Below the pieces are notes generated by a model that had not been told where the DNA came from, made no database searches, and was given only the letters and a program-made list of their open reading frames with translations. Positions 1 through 6,133 of a stretch of 9,907 nucleotides of DNA are shown one piece after another. Made by a program: the position numbers and the translations under genes. The stretch's first letter is position 1. Each line of letters opens with the position of its first letter. The stretch is from Chloroflexota bacterium (GTDB lineage: Bacteria; Chloroflexota; Limnocylindria; Limnocylindrales; CSP1-4): contig VGPE01000090.1 in NCBI GenBank assembly GCA_016875645.1, positions 1 through 9,907 of the forward strand, written 5' to 3'.

Positions 1-189
1 CTGCTCGCGGTCGCCCTCGCGCTCGGCTTCTTCGTGGTCGCCGAGCTTCCGCTGGGCCGGACGATCTTCGACCTGCGCCAGCTGCCGGCGGAAATCGTGG
101 GCCTGGTCGCTGGCTGGACCATCCTGTGGCTGCTGGTGGTCCGGGTCGTGTGGCGGAGACGGCTGCTCGATCGCTTCCTCGCCGCATAG
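1..189 (+). CDS. C-terminal end of a membrane protein, probably a P-type cation-transporting ATPase
   Basis: Frame 1 is open from the first base to TAG at 187-189 and gives 62 residues; the 5' part lies outside the window. Two hydrophobic helices are visible (about residues 1-18 and 31-52), joined by a short loop with FDLRQLPAE and followed by a basic tail VWRRRLLDRF. This helix-loop-helix plus WRRRLLxRF tail resembles the last transmembrane pair of bacterial E1-E2 (HAD-type) cation ATPases of the CtpE-like kind. That assignment is from memory of the family, because no catalytic motif (DKTGT) lies inside the window. The gene converges on the antiporter remnant only 10 bp downstream. Another polytopic transporter remains possible. 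Confidence 0.55.
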   Translation: MLAVALALGFFVVAELPLGRTIFDLRQLPAEIVGLVAGWTILWLLVVRVVWRRRLLDRFLAA

Positions 190-199
190 CGATCGCCGC

Positions 200-319
200 C
201 TACGCCTCCATTCGCAGGACTTCCAGGTCGATCTCGCGCTCGACCCGCCGCAACACCTCGTCGTTGATGGCGCCCCGGTCGCGGAGGGCGATCACGGCGT
301 CCCGTTCTGCTCGGAGCAC
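200..319 (-). pseudogene. 3' remnant of a CPA1-family Na+/H+ antiporter gene
   Basis: Reading the minus strand to a TAG at 202-200 gives about 39 residues that include ALRDRGAINDEVLRRVE and end in DLEVLRMEA. This charged helical tail (L-R-D-x-G-x-I-x-D-E-V-L-R-R-x-E-x-E-x-D-L-E) is typical of the extreme cytosolic C-terminus of bacterial CPA1 sodium/proton antiporters. The frame stays open upstream to a stop at 388-386, but homology seems to end near 319-330. From there the opposite strand encodes the cupredoxin, and none of the antiporter's membrane helices is present. It is therefore read as the truncated tail of a gene whose body was lost or moved. The coordinates mark the recognisable part only. 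Confidence 0.6.
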
Positions 320-323
320 GGCC

Positions 324-851
324 GTGGAAGACGTGACGTACACACGCCACGCCAACGGTTCGCGCACGTGGAACGCGTGGGCGGGCTACGACGTGAACCA
401 GGCCGCCGTCCTGGAGTTCCCCAAGGAGATCCGGATCAAGTCCGGCGACCGCGTGCGCTGGAACATCAACAGCCGCAACGAGCCGCACACGGTGACCTTC
501 GCACTCGATCCATCGGTCTTCACGGTGATCGTCTGCGAGACGGGCGACACCGAGGTGCCGGCGACACCGGTCAACATCCCACCCCAGGGGCCGGGCGACT
601 TCAGCTGTCCGGGCGGTGGCGATCTCCAACTCGAGGCGGGCGGCGGCAACGGCGTGAGAGTGATCACGTCACCGTCGACCGAGTCCGACTCGGGCGTGAT
701 CACGACGGCGAGCTACCTGCGGCTGCAGGGCGTGCCGACGACCGCCGGTCTCCGTTCCTGGACGGTCTCGTTCAAGGGCGCTGAACCGGGCACCTACACG
801 TACAGCTGCGCGATCCACGAGGGCATGGTCGGCAAGGTCATCGTGGAGTAG
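324..851 (+). CDS. Cupredoxin (plastocyanin/amicyanin-like blue copper protein), lacking a signal peptide
   Basis: The product has 175 residues from GTG 324. Type 1 copper ligands are visible: His55 in NEPHTVTF, then Cys162, His165 and Met168 in YSCAIHEGMVGKVIVE. The C-x2-H-x2-M spacing is that of amicyanin. Such proteins carry single electrons, normally in the periplasm or outside the membrane. Between His55 and Cys162 lies a long glycine-rich insert (about 100 residues against about 47 in plastocyanin) with two further cysteines, Cys71 and Cys95, that could form a disulfide. The GTG was chosen because GGAG (313-316) precedes it by 7 nt and because cupredoxin-like sequence begins near residue 4. 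The frame is open back to ATGs at 267 and 126, but that extension is Arg/Ser-rich, antisense to the antiporter tail, and has no export signal. The gene is probably 5'-truncated by rearrangement; expression and export are doubtful. Confidence 0.75.
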   Translation: MEDVTYTRHANGSRTWNAWAGYDVNQAAVLEFPKEIRIKSGDRVRWNINSRNEPHTVTFALDPSVFTVIVCETGDTEVPATPVNIPPQGPGDFSCPGGGDLQLEAGGGNGVRVITSPSTESDSGVITTASYLRLQGVPTTAGLRSWTVSFKGAEPGTYTYSCAIHEGMVGKVIVE

Positions 852-862
852 CCGTACGGCTT

Positions 863-896
863 CCTGCGCCGCCCCGCGCGAACGGGGCGGCGCAGG
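863..896. terminator. Bidirectional hairpin terminator between convergent genes
   Basis: CCTGCGCCGCCCCG (863-876) and CGGGGCGGCGCAGG (883-896) form a perfect 14-bp stem with a 6-nt loop CGCGAA. It lies 12 bp after the cupredoxin stop and 51 bp beyond the 3' end of the convergent gene that stops at 948, so it can serve both. No T-tract follows, which is common for GC-rich genomes. A 10-bp palindrome GCCGTACGGC sits just before it at 851-860. Confidence 0.8.
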
Positions 897-947
897 GCCG
901 ACCTCCGGAGATCGGCGGCGGGGCGTCCCCCCGCTCCGCTCGTCGGG

Positions 948-1832
948 TCAGGCCGGGTTGCGCCGGTGCTCCGGCTTGATCCAGGCCGCGAAGTACTCGG
1001 GCGCCCAGCGGCGCGCCAGGTGGAACGCCTTCTGGGCGTAGATCCCGTGCGGCGGCAGCACCTCGTTCTCGATCCAGGCCTCGGCGCCGGCGAGATCGGG
1101 CCACTCGATCACCCACGCCCGGTGGTAATCGGGCTCCGGGTCCAGCAGCGCGTACGCCTCGATGCGGCGCAGGCCATGGCGTCGGGCAACATCCTGCATC
1201 AGCCAGATGTGGCCCTCGTCGTCGCGCACGTCGTGGGGCACGGCCTCGTAGCCGGGCTGGCCGCGGCCGAACAGCAGCACCACGATGGAGTTGCGGTCGA
1301 CGTCGAGAGCCGGGACGGTGTCGCGCCGCGGGTCGCCCGACCACGGAACGATGGGCGGCGGCGCGTTGGGCACCCAGGTCGCGAGATGGTCGGGGGCGTG
1401 GGCGCGTGCGAGGTGATACTCATGGCGACCGTAGAGCCCGTACGGGGGCGCCATCTCGGCCTCGATCCACGCCTCGGCACCGGCGAGATCCGGGAATTCC
1501 ATCACCCAGAACCGGACCCACGGCTGCTGCTGGGTGATGAGCCGGAAGCCCTCCAGGCGGCGCATCGCGTGACGATCCGCGACGTCGAGCATCAGGTCCA
1601 CGTGCTCGCGCTCGTAGCGCGCGCGCTCCTCCTTCGGGAGCAGGTACCAGCCCGGGAGGCGGCCGCTCCGGGCGAGCACGAAGATGCTGTCGCGCGGCTT
1701 CAAGAGGGGCGGGGGCTGCCAGCCGAAGACGCGGGCGCCGGCCGGGACGCCGGGCGTACGGCGATAGGGGTCGGTCGGATCGGGCGTCGGCGTCGCCCAG
1801 CCGCCGGTCGGCGCATTCCTGTCAGTCATCAC
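948..1832 (-). CDS. Hypothetical protein with two tandem copies of an unrecognised domain
   Basis: The product has 294 residues, is soluble, and has no signal peptide or membrane helix. The start is GTG at 1832 or the adjacent ATG at 1829; neither has a good Shine-Dalgarno. After a proline-rich leader (1-45) the protein is an internal duplication: residues about 48-154 and 180-285 align end to end. Each copy runs (D/N)SI-V-L, then D(V)A-RH-(M/L)RR(L/I)E, W-V-E(F/W), the identical block PDLAGAEAWIE, PP(Y/H)G(L/I)Y, (Y/F)HLAR, AP(D/E)(H/Y) and W(V/I). The predicted beta-alpha-beta pattern and aromatic content suggest a ferredoxin-like dimeric alpha/beta-barrel fold, such as ABM, EthD or YCII types, with the duplication making a dimer in one chain. 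This is a fold guess, not a recognised family. No catalytic motif is evident. The gene is last on the minus-strand block and ends at the shared hairpin. Confidence 0.8.
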   Translation of the reverse strand: MMTDRNAPTGGWATPTPDPTDPYRRTPGVPAGARVFGWQPPPLLKPRDSIFVLARSGRLPGWYLLPKEERARYEREHVDLMLDVADRHAMRRLEGFRLITQQQPWVRFWVMEFPDLAGAEAWIEAEMAPPYGLYGRHEYHLARAHAPDHLATWVPNAPPPIVPWSGDPRRDTVPALDVDRNSIVVLLFGRGQPGYEAVPHDVRDDEGHIWLMQDVARRHGLRRIEAYALLDPEPDYHRAWVIEWPDLAGAEAWIENEVLPPHGIYAQKAFHLARRWAPEYFAAWIKPEHRRNPA

Positions 1833-1901
1833 TGCCCACGCTCGTAACGGTGCCGGCAGGTCCAGATCCCGTCACCCAGCACTGCCCGCGATGGTAGGCG
1901 G

Positions 1902-1918
1902 CCGCGGGGGGCCCGCGG
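1902..1918. terminator. GC hairpin downstream of the YbjN-like gene
   Basis: CCGCGGG (1902-1908) and CCCGCGG (1912-1918) pair perfectly around a GGG loop. The hairpin lies about 120 bp past the stop at 2039 of the minus-strand gene and upstream of the next one, so it may limit read-through. The short stem and lack of a T-tract make this uncertain. Confidence 0.35.
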
Positions 1919-1932
1919 AGCCGCGGGGCGCG

Positions 1933-1952
1933 CCGATCCGTGCACGAATCGG
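1933..1952. promoter_or_regulatory. 20-bp palindrome, possible operator
   Basis: The sequence CCGATCCGTGCACGAATCGG is a dyad with one mismatched pair (C1938 against A1947). Its centre is the perfect 8-mer CGTGCACG and its arms are CCGAT/ATCGG. It is about 100 bp upstream of the minus-strand gene starting at 1832, a plausible distance for a repressor or activator site of a dimeric regulator. It could equally be part of a 3' stem of the gene ending at 2039. No regulator is encoded nearby. Confidence 0.35.
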
Positions 1953-2038
1953 GGGGCGGCACGGCCGGTCGAGGCGAGGAGCCTGTCTACCATCGCTCCC
2001 AGTGATGGATGAGAGGCGCGGTCAGTACGGGGCCGCGC

Positions 2039-2473
2039 TCAGAGGTCGCCACCCCCGAACTGATCACGGAATTCCTGGCGGTGGTTCCGGTTGCTTGCCA
2101 GCACGGACTCGAGCGACGCACCGAGGACTTCCCTGGTCAGCGTGGACGCGACGAACTGCTCCTCCACGAACACGTTGTCCTCGGCATCCACACCGTAGTG
2201 GCCGAACCGGCGCCGCTCCGTCCAGCGCGTGAGGAGGCGCAGCATCTCGACCGTCACCGGCACCTTCCCGGCAAGGTAGACGCGATTGGCGACGGTCGCG
2301 TCGTCGTCGCCGCGCGGGACGAGCGTGGTCGTGACGATGGTGCCGTCGACGGTCATCACGTAGCCGATGGCGTGGATCCGCTCCCGGACCTGGCCCGGGT
2401 ACAGCTCCTCGAGCGGCGCGCGCAGCCGCTCCCAGGCCCGGCGCTGGCCCTCCGACTCGAACGGGACACCCAT
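2039..2473 (-). CDS. YbjN-like small protein (putative type III chaperone-like fold)
   Basis: The product has 144 residues, soluble and acidic. The frame is open to 2551, but ATG 2473 is chosen because GGAGG lies 8 nt upstream and the extension overlaps the previous gene. The layout is an N-terminal helix (8-33), a beta segment with VMTVDGTIVTTTLVPR (39-54), a middle helix about 74-87, the strand YGVDAEDNVFVEEQF (93-107) and a C-terminal helix (112-137) followed by a Gly tail. The G-x-D-x-(D/G)-x-V-x-x-x beta hairpin followed by a long amphipathic helix is the pattern of the YbjN/CesT-like superfamily, small proteins with chaperone or signalling roles in many phyla. The assignment rests on that pattern only. 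It lies 53 bp downstream of the SpoIID-domain gene on the same strand, so the two are probably co-transcribed. Confidence 0.7.
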   Translation of the reverse strand: MGVPFESEGQRRAWERLRAPLEELYPGQVRERIHAIGYVMTVDGTIVTTTLVPRGDDDATVANRVYLAGKVPVTVEMLRLLTRWTERRRFGHYGVDAEDNVFVEEQFVASTLTREVLGASLESVLASNRNHRQEFRDQFGGGDL

Positions 2474-2526
2474 CGCTGACCCCTCCAGCCTTCGCGCGTC
2501 TCCGAACCCCGGCGAGGGCGTCCGGC

Positions 2527-4299
2527 TCAGTAGATGGCCGTGCCCGCCCACGGCAGGGTCGGGTCGGTGGTCGACCCGGCGACGCGGAGGCTGCTCCCGT
2601 TCGAGACGAACCGGAAGAAGCGCGTCCCGCCCGCCCCAAGGTTGTACATGATCACGACGTCACCGCGCCCGTCGCCGTCGACGTCCGCGCCCGCCGGCCG
2701 ACTGACCGACCAGCGAAAACTGGTCGCGTTCTTCCAGAGGACCCGGCGGGTGAAGCCGGCGCCGTCGGAGATCAGCCCGATCAGCTGGCTGCCCGTGGCC
2801 CCCAGGGGGCGCTGGACGACGAGATCGTGCCGGCGATCGCGGTTGATGTCCGTCACCGCAATCCGCGCCTGGGCGGGCGTCACGTCGGCGAGATCGAGCC
2901 ACGGGACGACAGGCGTGGTCGCGCCGTCGCCCTCCACCGACGCGGCTCGGATCACGCTGAACCGCAGGCCCGTGCCGGCCGGCTGGGTACGCCCCAGGTC
3001 CTCCTGGACGATCACGTCGCCGTGGCCGTCCGCATCGATGTCCGCGGCGATCAGCGCGCTGCCGTCAACGTCCAGGCTGCCGACCCACCAGGGCCGCGGC
3101 GATTCGAACGACGTACCGGTGCCCCGCAGCCACCACATCGTGACGGGTGCCAGCGGATCCGGGCTTCCGATCAACAGCAGGGCATCTCCTCGGGCGTCGC
3201 CGTCGACGTCTGCGGCCACGAATCGCAGCGGGATGCCGTCGCTCCAGCCCAGCTCGCCCGGGACTCCCTGCCACCACGTGGCGGGAGCAGTCAGGGTGGC
3301 GCCTGAGGCAGCCTGCGCCACCTCGATGCGGAGGCTTCCGTCAGCTGATCGCAGGAGCACCGCCAGATCTTCCAGACCGTCTGCCGACAGGTCGGCCGCC
3401 GCCCGAACCAGGGTGTCCGCTTGCGCATGGAGCAGCTCGGCCTCCGGCACCCTGCCGGCCTCCGGCAGCTGGCCGGACGGGTAGATGCGCGCCCGGACCA
3501 ACTTGGGATCAGCATCCTGAGCGACCACGATGACGTCGCCCTTCCGGTCGCCCGTGCTGTCACCGAAACCCACGAGGCCACTCGGGACCTCCGGCTTGGC
3601 CGCGGTCGCTGCGGCGGACGACGCCTCCTCGATCGGTTGCCCGTCGGGGCCGAGCACCACCACGTTGCCGTAGTACAGGGTCAGGATCTCAACTGCTGTC
3701 TTGCCGTCCCGGGCGCAGGCAGAGGCGCTCCTCTGCCGCATGATCGAGCCGCCCACGTCCGCGCCGCAGGGCACGTCGGCGCCGGCGCGGTAGCCCGATG
3801 CGAAGAATCGGCCGCCGCGGCGCATCGACCAGGTCCACGTGGCGTCAACGGCCGAGATGTGGGCCGGTGCCGGTCGCTTGGTCTCCGGGGAGTAGACCTG
3901 GTCGTTCGTTGAGTCCACCACGTCGTAGCAGCCGCCCGCGGCCGACCGGCCGCGCCAGTTCATCGCGTGGTACCACGCGTACTGCTTGATCGCGACGGCC
4001 TGGGCGCGGAGCATCTTGCGCGGATGCTGGGGGCCCAACTCGGCGGGCATGACGATGTTGACGTAGTCGCGGAAGTCCACGGTCTGGACCTGCCCTGCGG
4101 CGGAGCCGCGGGTCCGGAGAACGCGGATCGTGGTCGGCGGCTGGAGCGTGCTGATCCAGCCGGTGCACTCGGCGGCGGCAACGGGCGCGGGCGCGACGGC
4201 CGACGGAGCGAGGGTGACGAGCAGGAGCAGCGCGAAGGCGGCAACGCGCCGGGTCAAGCGCGTGGCGCGCGCGAACGGGCCGTGCCAGAGGCCGGTCAT
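2527..4299 (-). CDS. Secreted SpoIID/LytB-domain protein with C-terminal FG-GAP (VCBS-like) repeats
   Basis: The product has 590 residues from ATG 4299; GGAGG lies 12 nt upstream, and the longer frame to 4377 lacks export features. Residues about 14-43 form a signal peptide (TRLTRR, a hydrophobic core, then AAA before Glu44). A SpoIID-like domain spans about 74-215: FRDYVNIVMPAELG with the conserved Glu87, AQAVAIKQYA, then TNDQVYSPE, AVDATWTW and ILTLYYGNVVV. SpoIID enzymes are lytic transglycosylases acting on peptidoglycan stripped of stem peptides. After an Ala-rich linker come at least six FG-GAP-type calcium loops: GDSTGDRKGD (246-255), ADLSADGLED (302-311), DVDGDARGD (364-372), DIDADGHGD (420-428), DINRDRRHD (484-492) and DVDGDGRGD (539-547). 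These should fold as a beta-propeller, which usually binds ligands or other proteins outside the cell. A role in wall remodelling or attachment is inferred; there is no sporulation context here. Confidence 0.85.
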   Translation of the reverse strand: MTGLWHGPFARATRLTRRVAAFALLLLVTLAPSAVAPAPVAAAECTGWISTLQPPTTIRVLRTRGSAAGQVQTVDFRDYVNIVMPAELGPQHPRKMLRAQAVAIKQYAWYHAMNWRGRSAAGGCYDVVDSTNDQVYSPETKRPAPAHISAVDATWTWSMRRGGRFFASGYRAGADVPCGADVGGSIMRQRSASACARDGKTAVEILTLYYGNVVVLGPDGQPIEEASSAAATAAKPEVPSGLVGFGDSTGDRKGDVIVVAQDADPKLVRARIYPSGQLPEAGRVPEAELLHAQADTLVRAAADLSADGLEDLAVLLRSADGSLRIEVAQAASGATLTAPATWWQGVPGELGWSDGIPLRFVAADVDGDARGDALLLIGSPDPLAPVTMWWLRGTGTSFESPRPWWVGSLDVDGSALIAADIDADGHGDVIVQEDLGRTQPAGTGLRFSVIRAASVEGDGATTPVVPWLDLADVTPAQARIAVTDINRDRRHDLVVQRPLGATGSQLIGLISDGAGFTRRVLWKNATSFRWSVSRPAGADVDGDGRGDVVIMYNLGAGGTRFFRFVSNGSSLRVAGSTTDPTLPWAGTAIY

Positions 4300-4634
4300 G
4301 CGTTGTGTGGTCCTCCGCGGTGGACGGCGGCGCGTGGTCTCCCACGACCCCGCGGCGCCGTTCCAGCCTCCGGACAACTCGCAGAATTGGGCTCATCTGG
4401 CCACGTCGAGCGTCCGCTCAGCCCGGACCTCTTCGGGCGAGAGAGCGCACCTTGCCCGATTCGGCGCGAGTTGGCAAGTCCTCGCGGCACCTTGCGCCCA
4501 GGATCGAGAGACCGCGAGGGGGGCACCGACGACCCCAGGACGGCCATCCCGGGCCCCGCGACCGCGACCCGGCCAGTGGGTATCCTTCGCCGGTATTCTT
4601 GCCCAGAACTCCGTCACTTCCACAGGTGGTGCCC
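4300..4634. other. Divergent intergenic spacer with short repeats
   Basis: These 335 bp separate the SpoIID-domain gene (minus) from pntAA (plus) and must carry both promoters. No convincing coding frame is seen. Present are two exact copies of GCACCTTGC (4447-4455 and 4487-4495, 40 bp apart), an inverted CTTGCC/GGCAAG pair (4451-4456 and 4473-4478), and a small stem CGTGG-TCTC-CCACG (4333-4346) near the start of the minus-strand gene. Confidence 0.5.
4581..4599 (+). promoter_or_regulatory. Candidate -10 hexamers for the pnt operon
   Basis: TATCCT (4581-4586) and TATTCT (4594-4599) are the only clear TAT-rich hexamers in an otherwise GC-rich spacer and lie 36-54 bp before the pntAA start. 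No good -35 is seen at 17 bp from either. TATTCT would give a leader of about 30 nt that includes the AGGTGG ribosome site at 4624-4629. Confidence 0.35.
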
Positions 4635-5813
4635 ATGAAGGTCGGTGTGGCCAGGGAGACCGCGCCCGGCGAGCGGCGCGTGGCTCTGGTGCCCGAAACG
4701 ATCGCAAAGCTCAAGAGCGCCGGTCTCGAGGTCCTCGTCGAAGCGGGCGCGGGATCCGGCTCGGCCATTCCCGATGGGGCGTACTCGGACGCCGGCGCGT
4801 CGATCGTCTCGAGCGACGACCTCTATGCCCAATCCGACGTCATCCTGCGCGTCCAGAAGCCCTCCGCCGCCGAGGCCGCCCGGATGCGCTCGGGACAGGC
4901 GGTCGTGGGGCTCTTGCAGCCGCTGATCGATCCCAGGCTGGCCGCGAGCCTCGCCGAGCGCGGCGCAGTCGCCGTCAGCCTGGACATGCTGCCGCGGACC
5001 CTGAGCCGGGCACAGACGATGGATGCGCTCTCGTCACAGGCGAACGTCGGCGGCTACAAGGCCGTCCTCATGGCCGCGAATGCCTACGGCCGCTACTTCC
5101 CGCTGCTCACGACCGCGGCCGGGACGGCGAAGCCCGCCAACATCCTGATCCTGGGCATCGGCGTGGCCGGGCTCCAGGCGATCGGTACCGCTCGCCGGCT
5201 GGGTGCCGTCGTGAAGGCCTACGACGTCCGACCCGAGACGCGGGAGCAGGCCGAGTCGCTGGGCGCGCAGTTCGTGCAGCTCAAGACCGCGATCGACGCG
5301 ACCGGGGCCGGCGGCTATGCACGCCAGCTGACACCCGAGGAACAGGCCGCACAGCAGGCGGAGCTCAACGGCGTGATCGCCACCATGGACGTGATCATCA
5401 CGACGGCGCAGGTGCCCGGCCGCAAGCCGCCCGTCCTGGTGACGGCGCAGGCCGTGCGCTCGATGAAGTCAGGCTCGGTCATCGTCGACATGGCTGCCAG
5501 CGCACTCGGCGGCAACGTGGAGCTCTCAAAGGCCGACGAGACGATCACGACCGAGAACGGAGTCACGATCATCGCACCCGAGAACCTGCCGGCCACGATG
5601 CCGGCCGGATCGTCACAGTTCTACTCGCGGAATATCTCGACCCTGCTGCTGGGGATGGTGAAGGATGGCGCCCTGAACCTTGACTGGACCGACGAGGTCA
5701 CCGCCGCCACGGTGATCACGCATGACGGGCAGGTCCGCTCCGAGCCGGTCCGCAAAGCGCTGGGCCTGGAGCCGGCGGCTGCCACGCCGACCACTGGGGA
5801 GACCAAGACATGA
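4635..5813 (+). CDS. pntAA: NAD(P)+ transhydrogenase alpha subunit, NAD(H)-binding part (domain I)
   Basis: The product has 392 residues from ATG 4635, with AGGTGG 5 nt upstream; the start matches the family's MKVGVARET opening. Domain I of the proton-translocating transhydrogenase exchanges hydride between NADH and the NADP+ bound to PntB. Visible features: RETAPGERRVALVP at the N-terminus (7-20), the NAD-contact segment SRAQTMDALSSQANVGGYKAV (124-144), the Rossmann motif GIGVAG (174-179) with Asp197 in AYDVRP for adenosine ribose, the mobile loop GAGGYA with Tyr228 (225-229), ITTAQVPGR (255-263), and APENLPATMPAGSSQFYSRN near the C-terminus. It ends before any membrane helix, so this is the split type with the anchor in a separate subunit. 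The region between PR (120-121) and RAQ has one residue more than I remember for the E. coli and Rhodospirillum enzymes. The stop overlaps the next start (ATGA). Confidence 0.96.
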   Translation: MKVGVARETAPGERRVALVPETIAKLKSAGLEVLVEAGAGSGSAIPDGAYSDAGASIVSSDDLYAQSDVILRVQKPSAAEAARMRSGQAVVGLLQPLIDPRLAASLAERGAVAVSLDMLPRTLSRAQTMDALSSQANVGGYKAVLMAANAYGRYFPLLTTAAGTAKPANILILGIGVAGLQAIGTARRLGAVVKAYDVRPETREQAESLGAQFVQLKTAIDATGAGGYARQLTPEEQAAQQAELNGVIATMDVIITTAQVPGRKPPVLVTAQAVRSMKSGSVIVDMAASALGGNVELSKADETITTENGVTIIAPENLPATMPAGSSQFYSRNISTLLLGMVKDGALNLDWTDEVTAATVITHDGQVRSEPVRKALGLEPAAATPTTGETKT

Positions 5814-6130
5814 GCCAGGAGCTCCTCACGGCGATCGCACTGTTCGTGCTGGCGGTCCTCGTCGGGTTCGAGGTCATCTCGAAGGTGCCGGCGACACTCC
5901 ATACGCCTTTGATGTCGGGCGCCAACTCGATCCACGGCATCGTGCTGGTGGGCGCGATCCTGATCGCGGCCCTCGCCCACGACCCGCTCAGCTACCTGCT
6001 CGCGTTCATCGCGGTGGTGTTCGGTGCGATGAACGTGGTGGGCGGCTACGTGGTCACCGACCGGATGCTCCAGATGTTCCGTAAGCGGGAAACGCCCAAG
6101 GCGCCCGCCGCTGAGCCGAAGGGTCAATAA
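5810..6130 (+). CDS. pntAB: NAD(P)+ transhydrogenase alpha subunit, membrane part
   Basis: The product has 106 residues and is almost entirely hydrophobic up to residue 82, followed by a charged Pro/Ala tail. Three helices are clear: about 6-24, 38-57 and 60-82. The signature FEVISKVPATLHTPLMSGANSIHGI (20-44) is diagnostic of the alpha2 subunit, which supplies part of domain II, the proton channel. The start overlaps the pntAA stop by four bases (ATGA), and GGGGAG at 5796-5801 sits 8 nt upstream, so translation is coupled. pntB follows after 3 bp. Length and order are as expected for three-subunit transhydrogenases. Confidence 0.95.
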   Translation: MSQELLTAIALFVLAVLVGFEVISKVPATLHTPLMSGANSIHGIVLVGAILIAALAHDPLSYLLAFIAVVFGAMNVVGGYVVTDRMLQMFRKRETPKAPAAEPKGQ

Positions 6131-6133
6131 CCG

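Larger units (their letters stand above)
1871..2013. repeat. Imperfect inverted-repeat element between two minus-strand genes
   Basis: The left arm (1871-1897) and the reverse complement of the right arm (1987-2013) match at 21 of 27 positions, including a perfect 10-bp core, CTACCATCGC, at the inner ends. A 16-of-20 direct copy of the outer left arm lies exactly 50 bp away at 1821-1840, over the start codon of the downstream gene. The arms enclose a GC hairpin and a palindrome. The element could be a MITE-like remnant or a duplicated promoter or operator, since the core contains a TACCAT hexamer on each strand. No target-site duplication is obvious. Confidence 0.4.

Noticed and set aside
126..323. 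N-terminal extension of the cupredoxin frame from ATG 126 or 267
   Set aside because: It is Arg/Ser-rich, overlaps the end of the membrane-protein gene and is antisense to the antiporter tail; it has no export signal and no ribosome site at 267.
966..1847. Long plus-strand frame opposite the tandem-domain gene
   Set aside because: It mirrors the minus-strand gene in a GC-rich genome; its product has no recognisable domain, whereas the minus-strand product shows a clear internal duplication.
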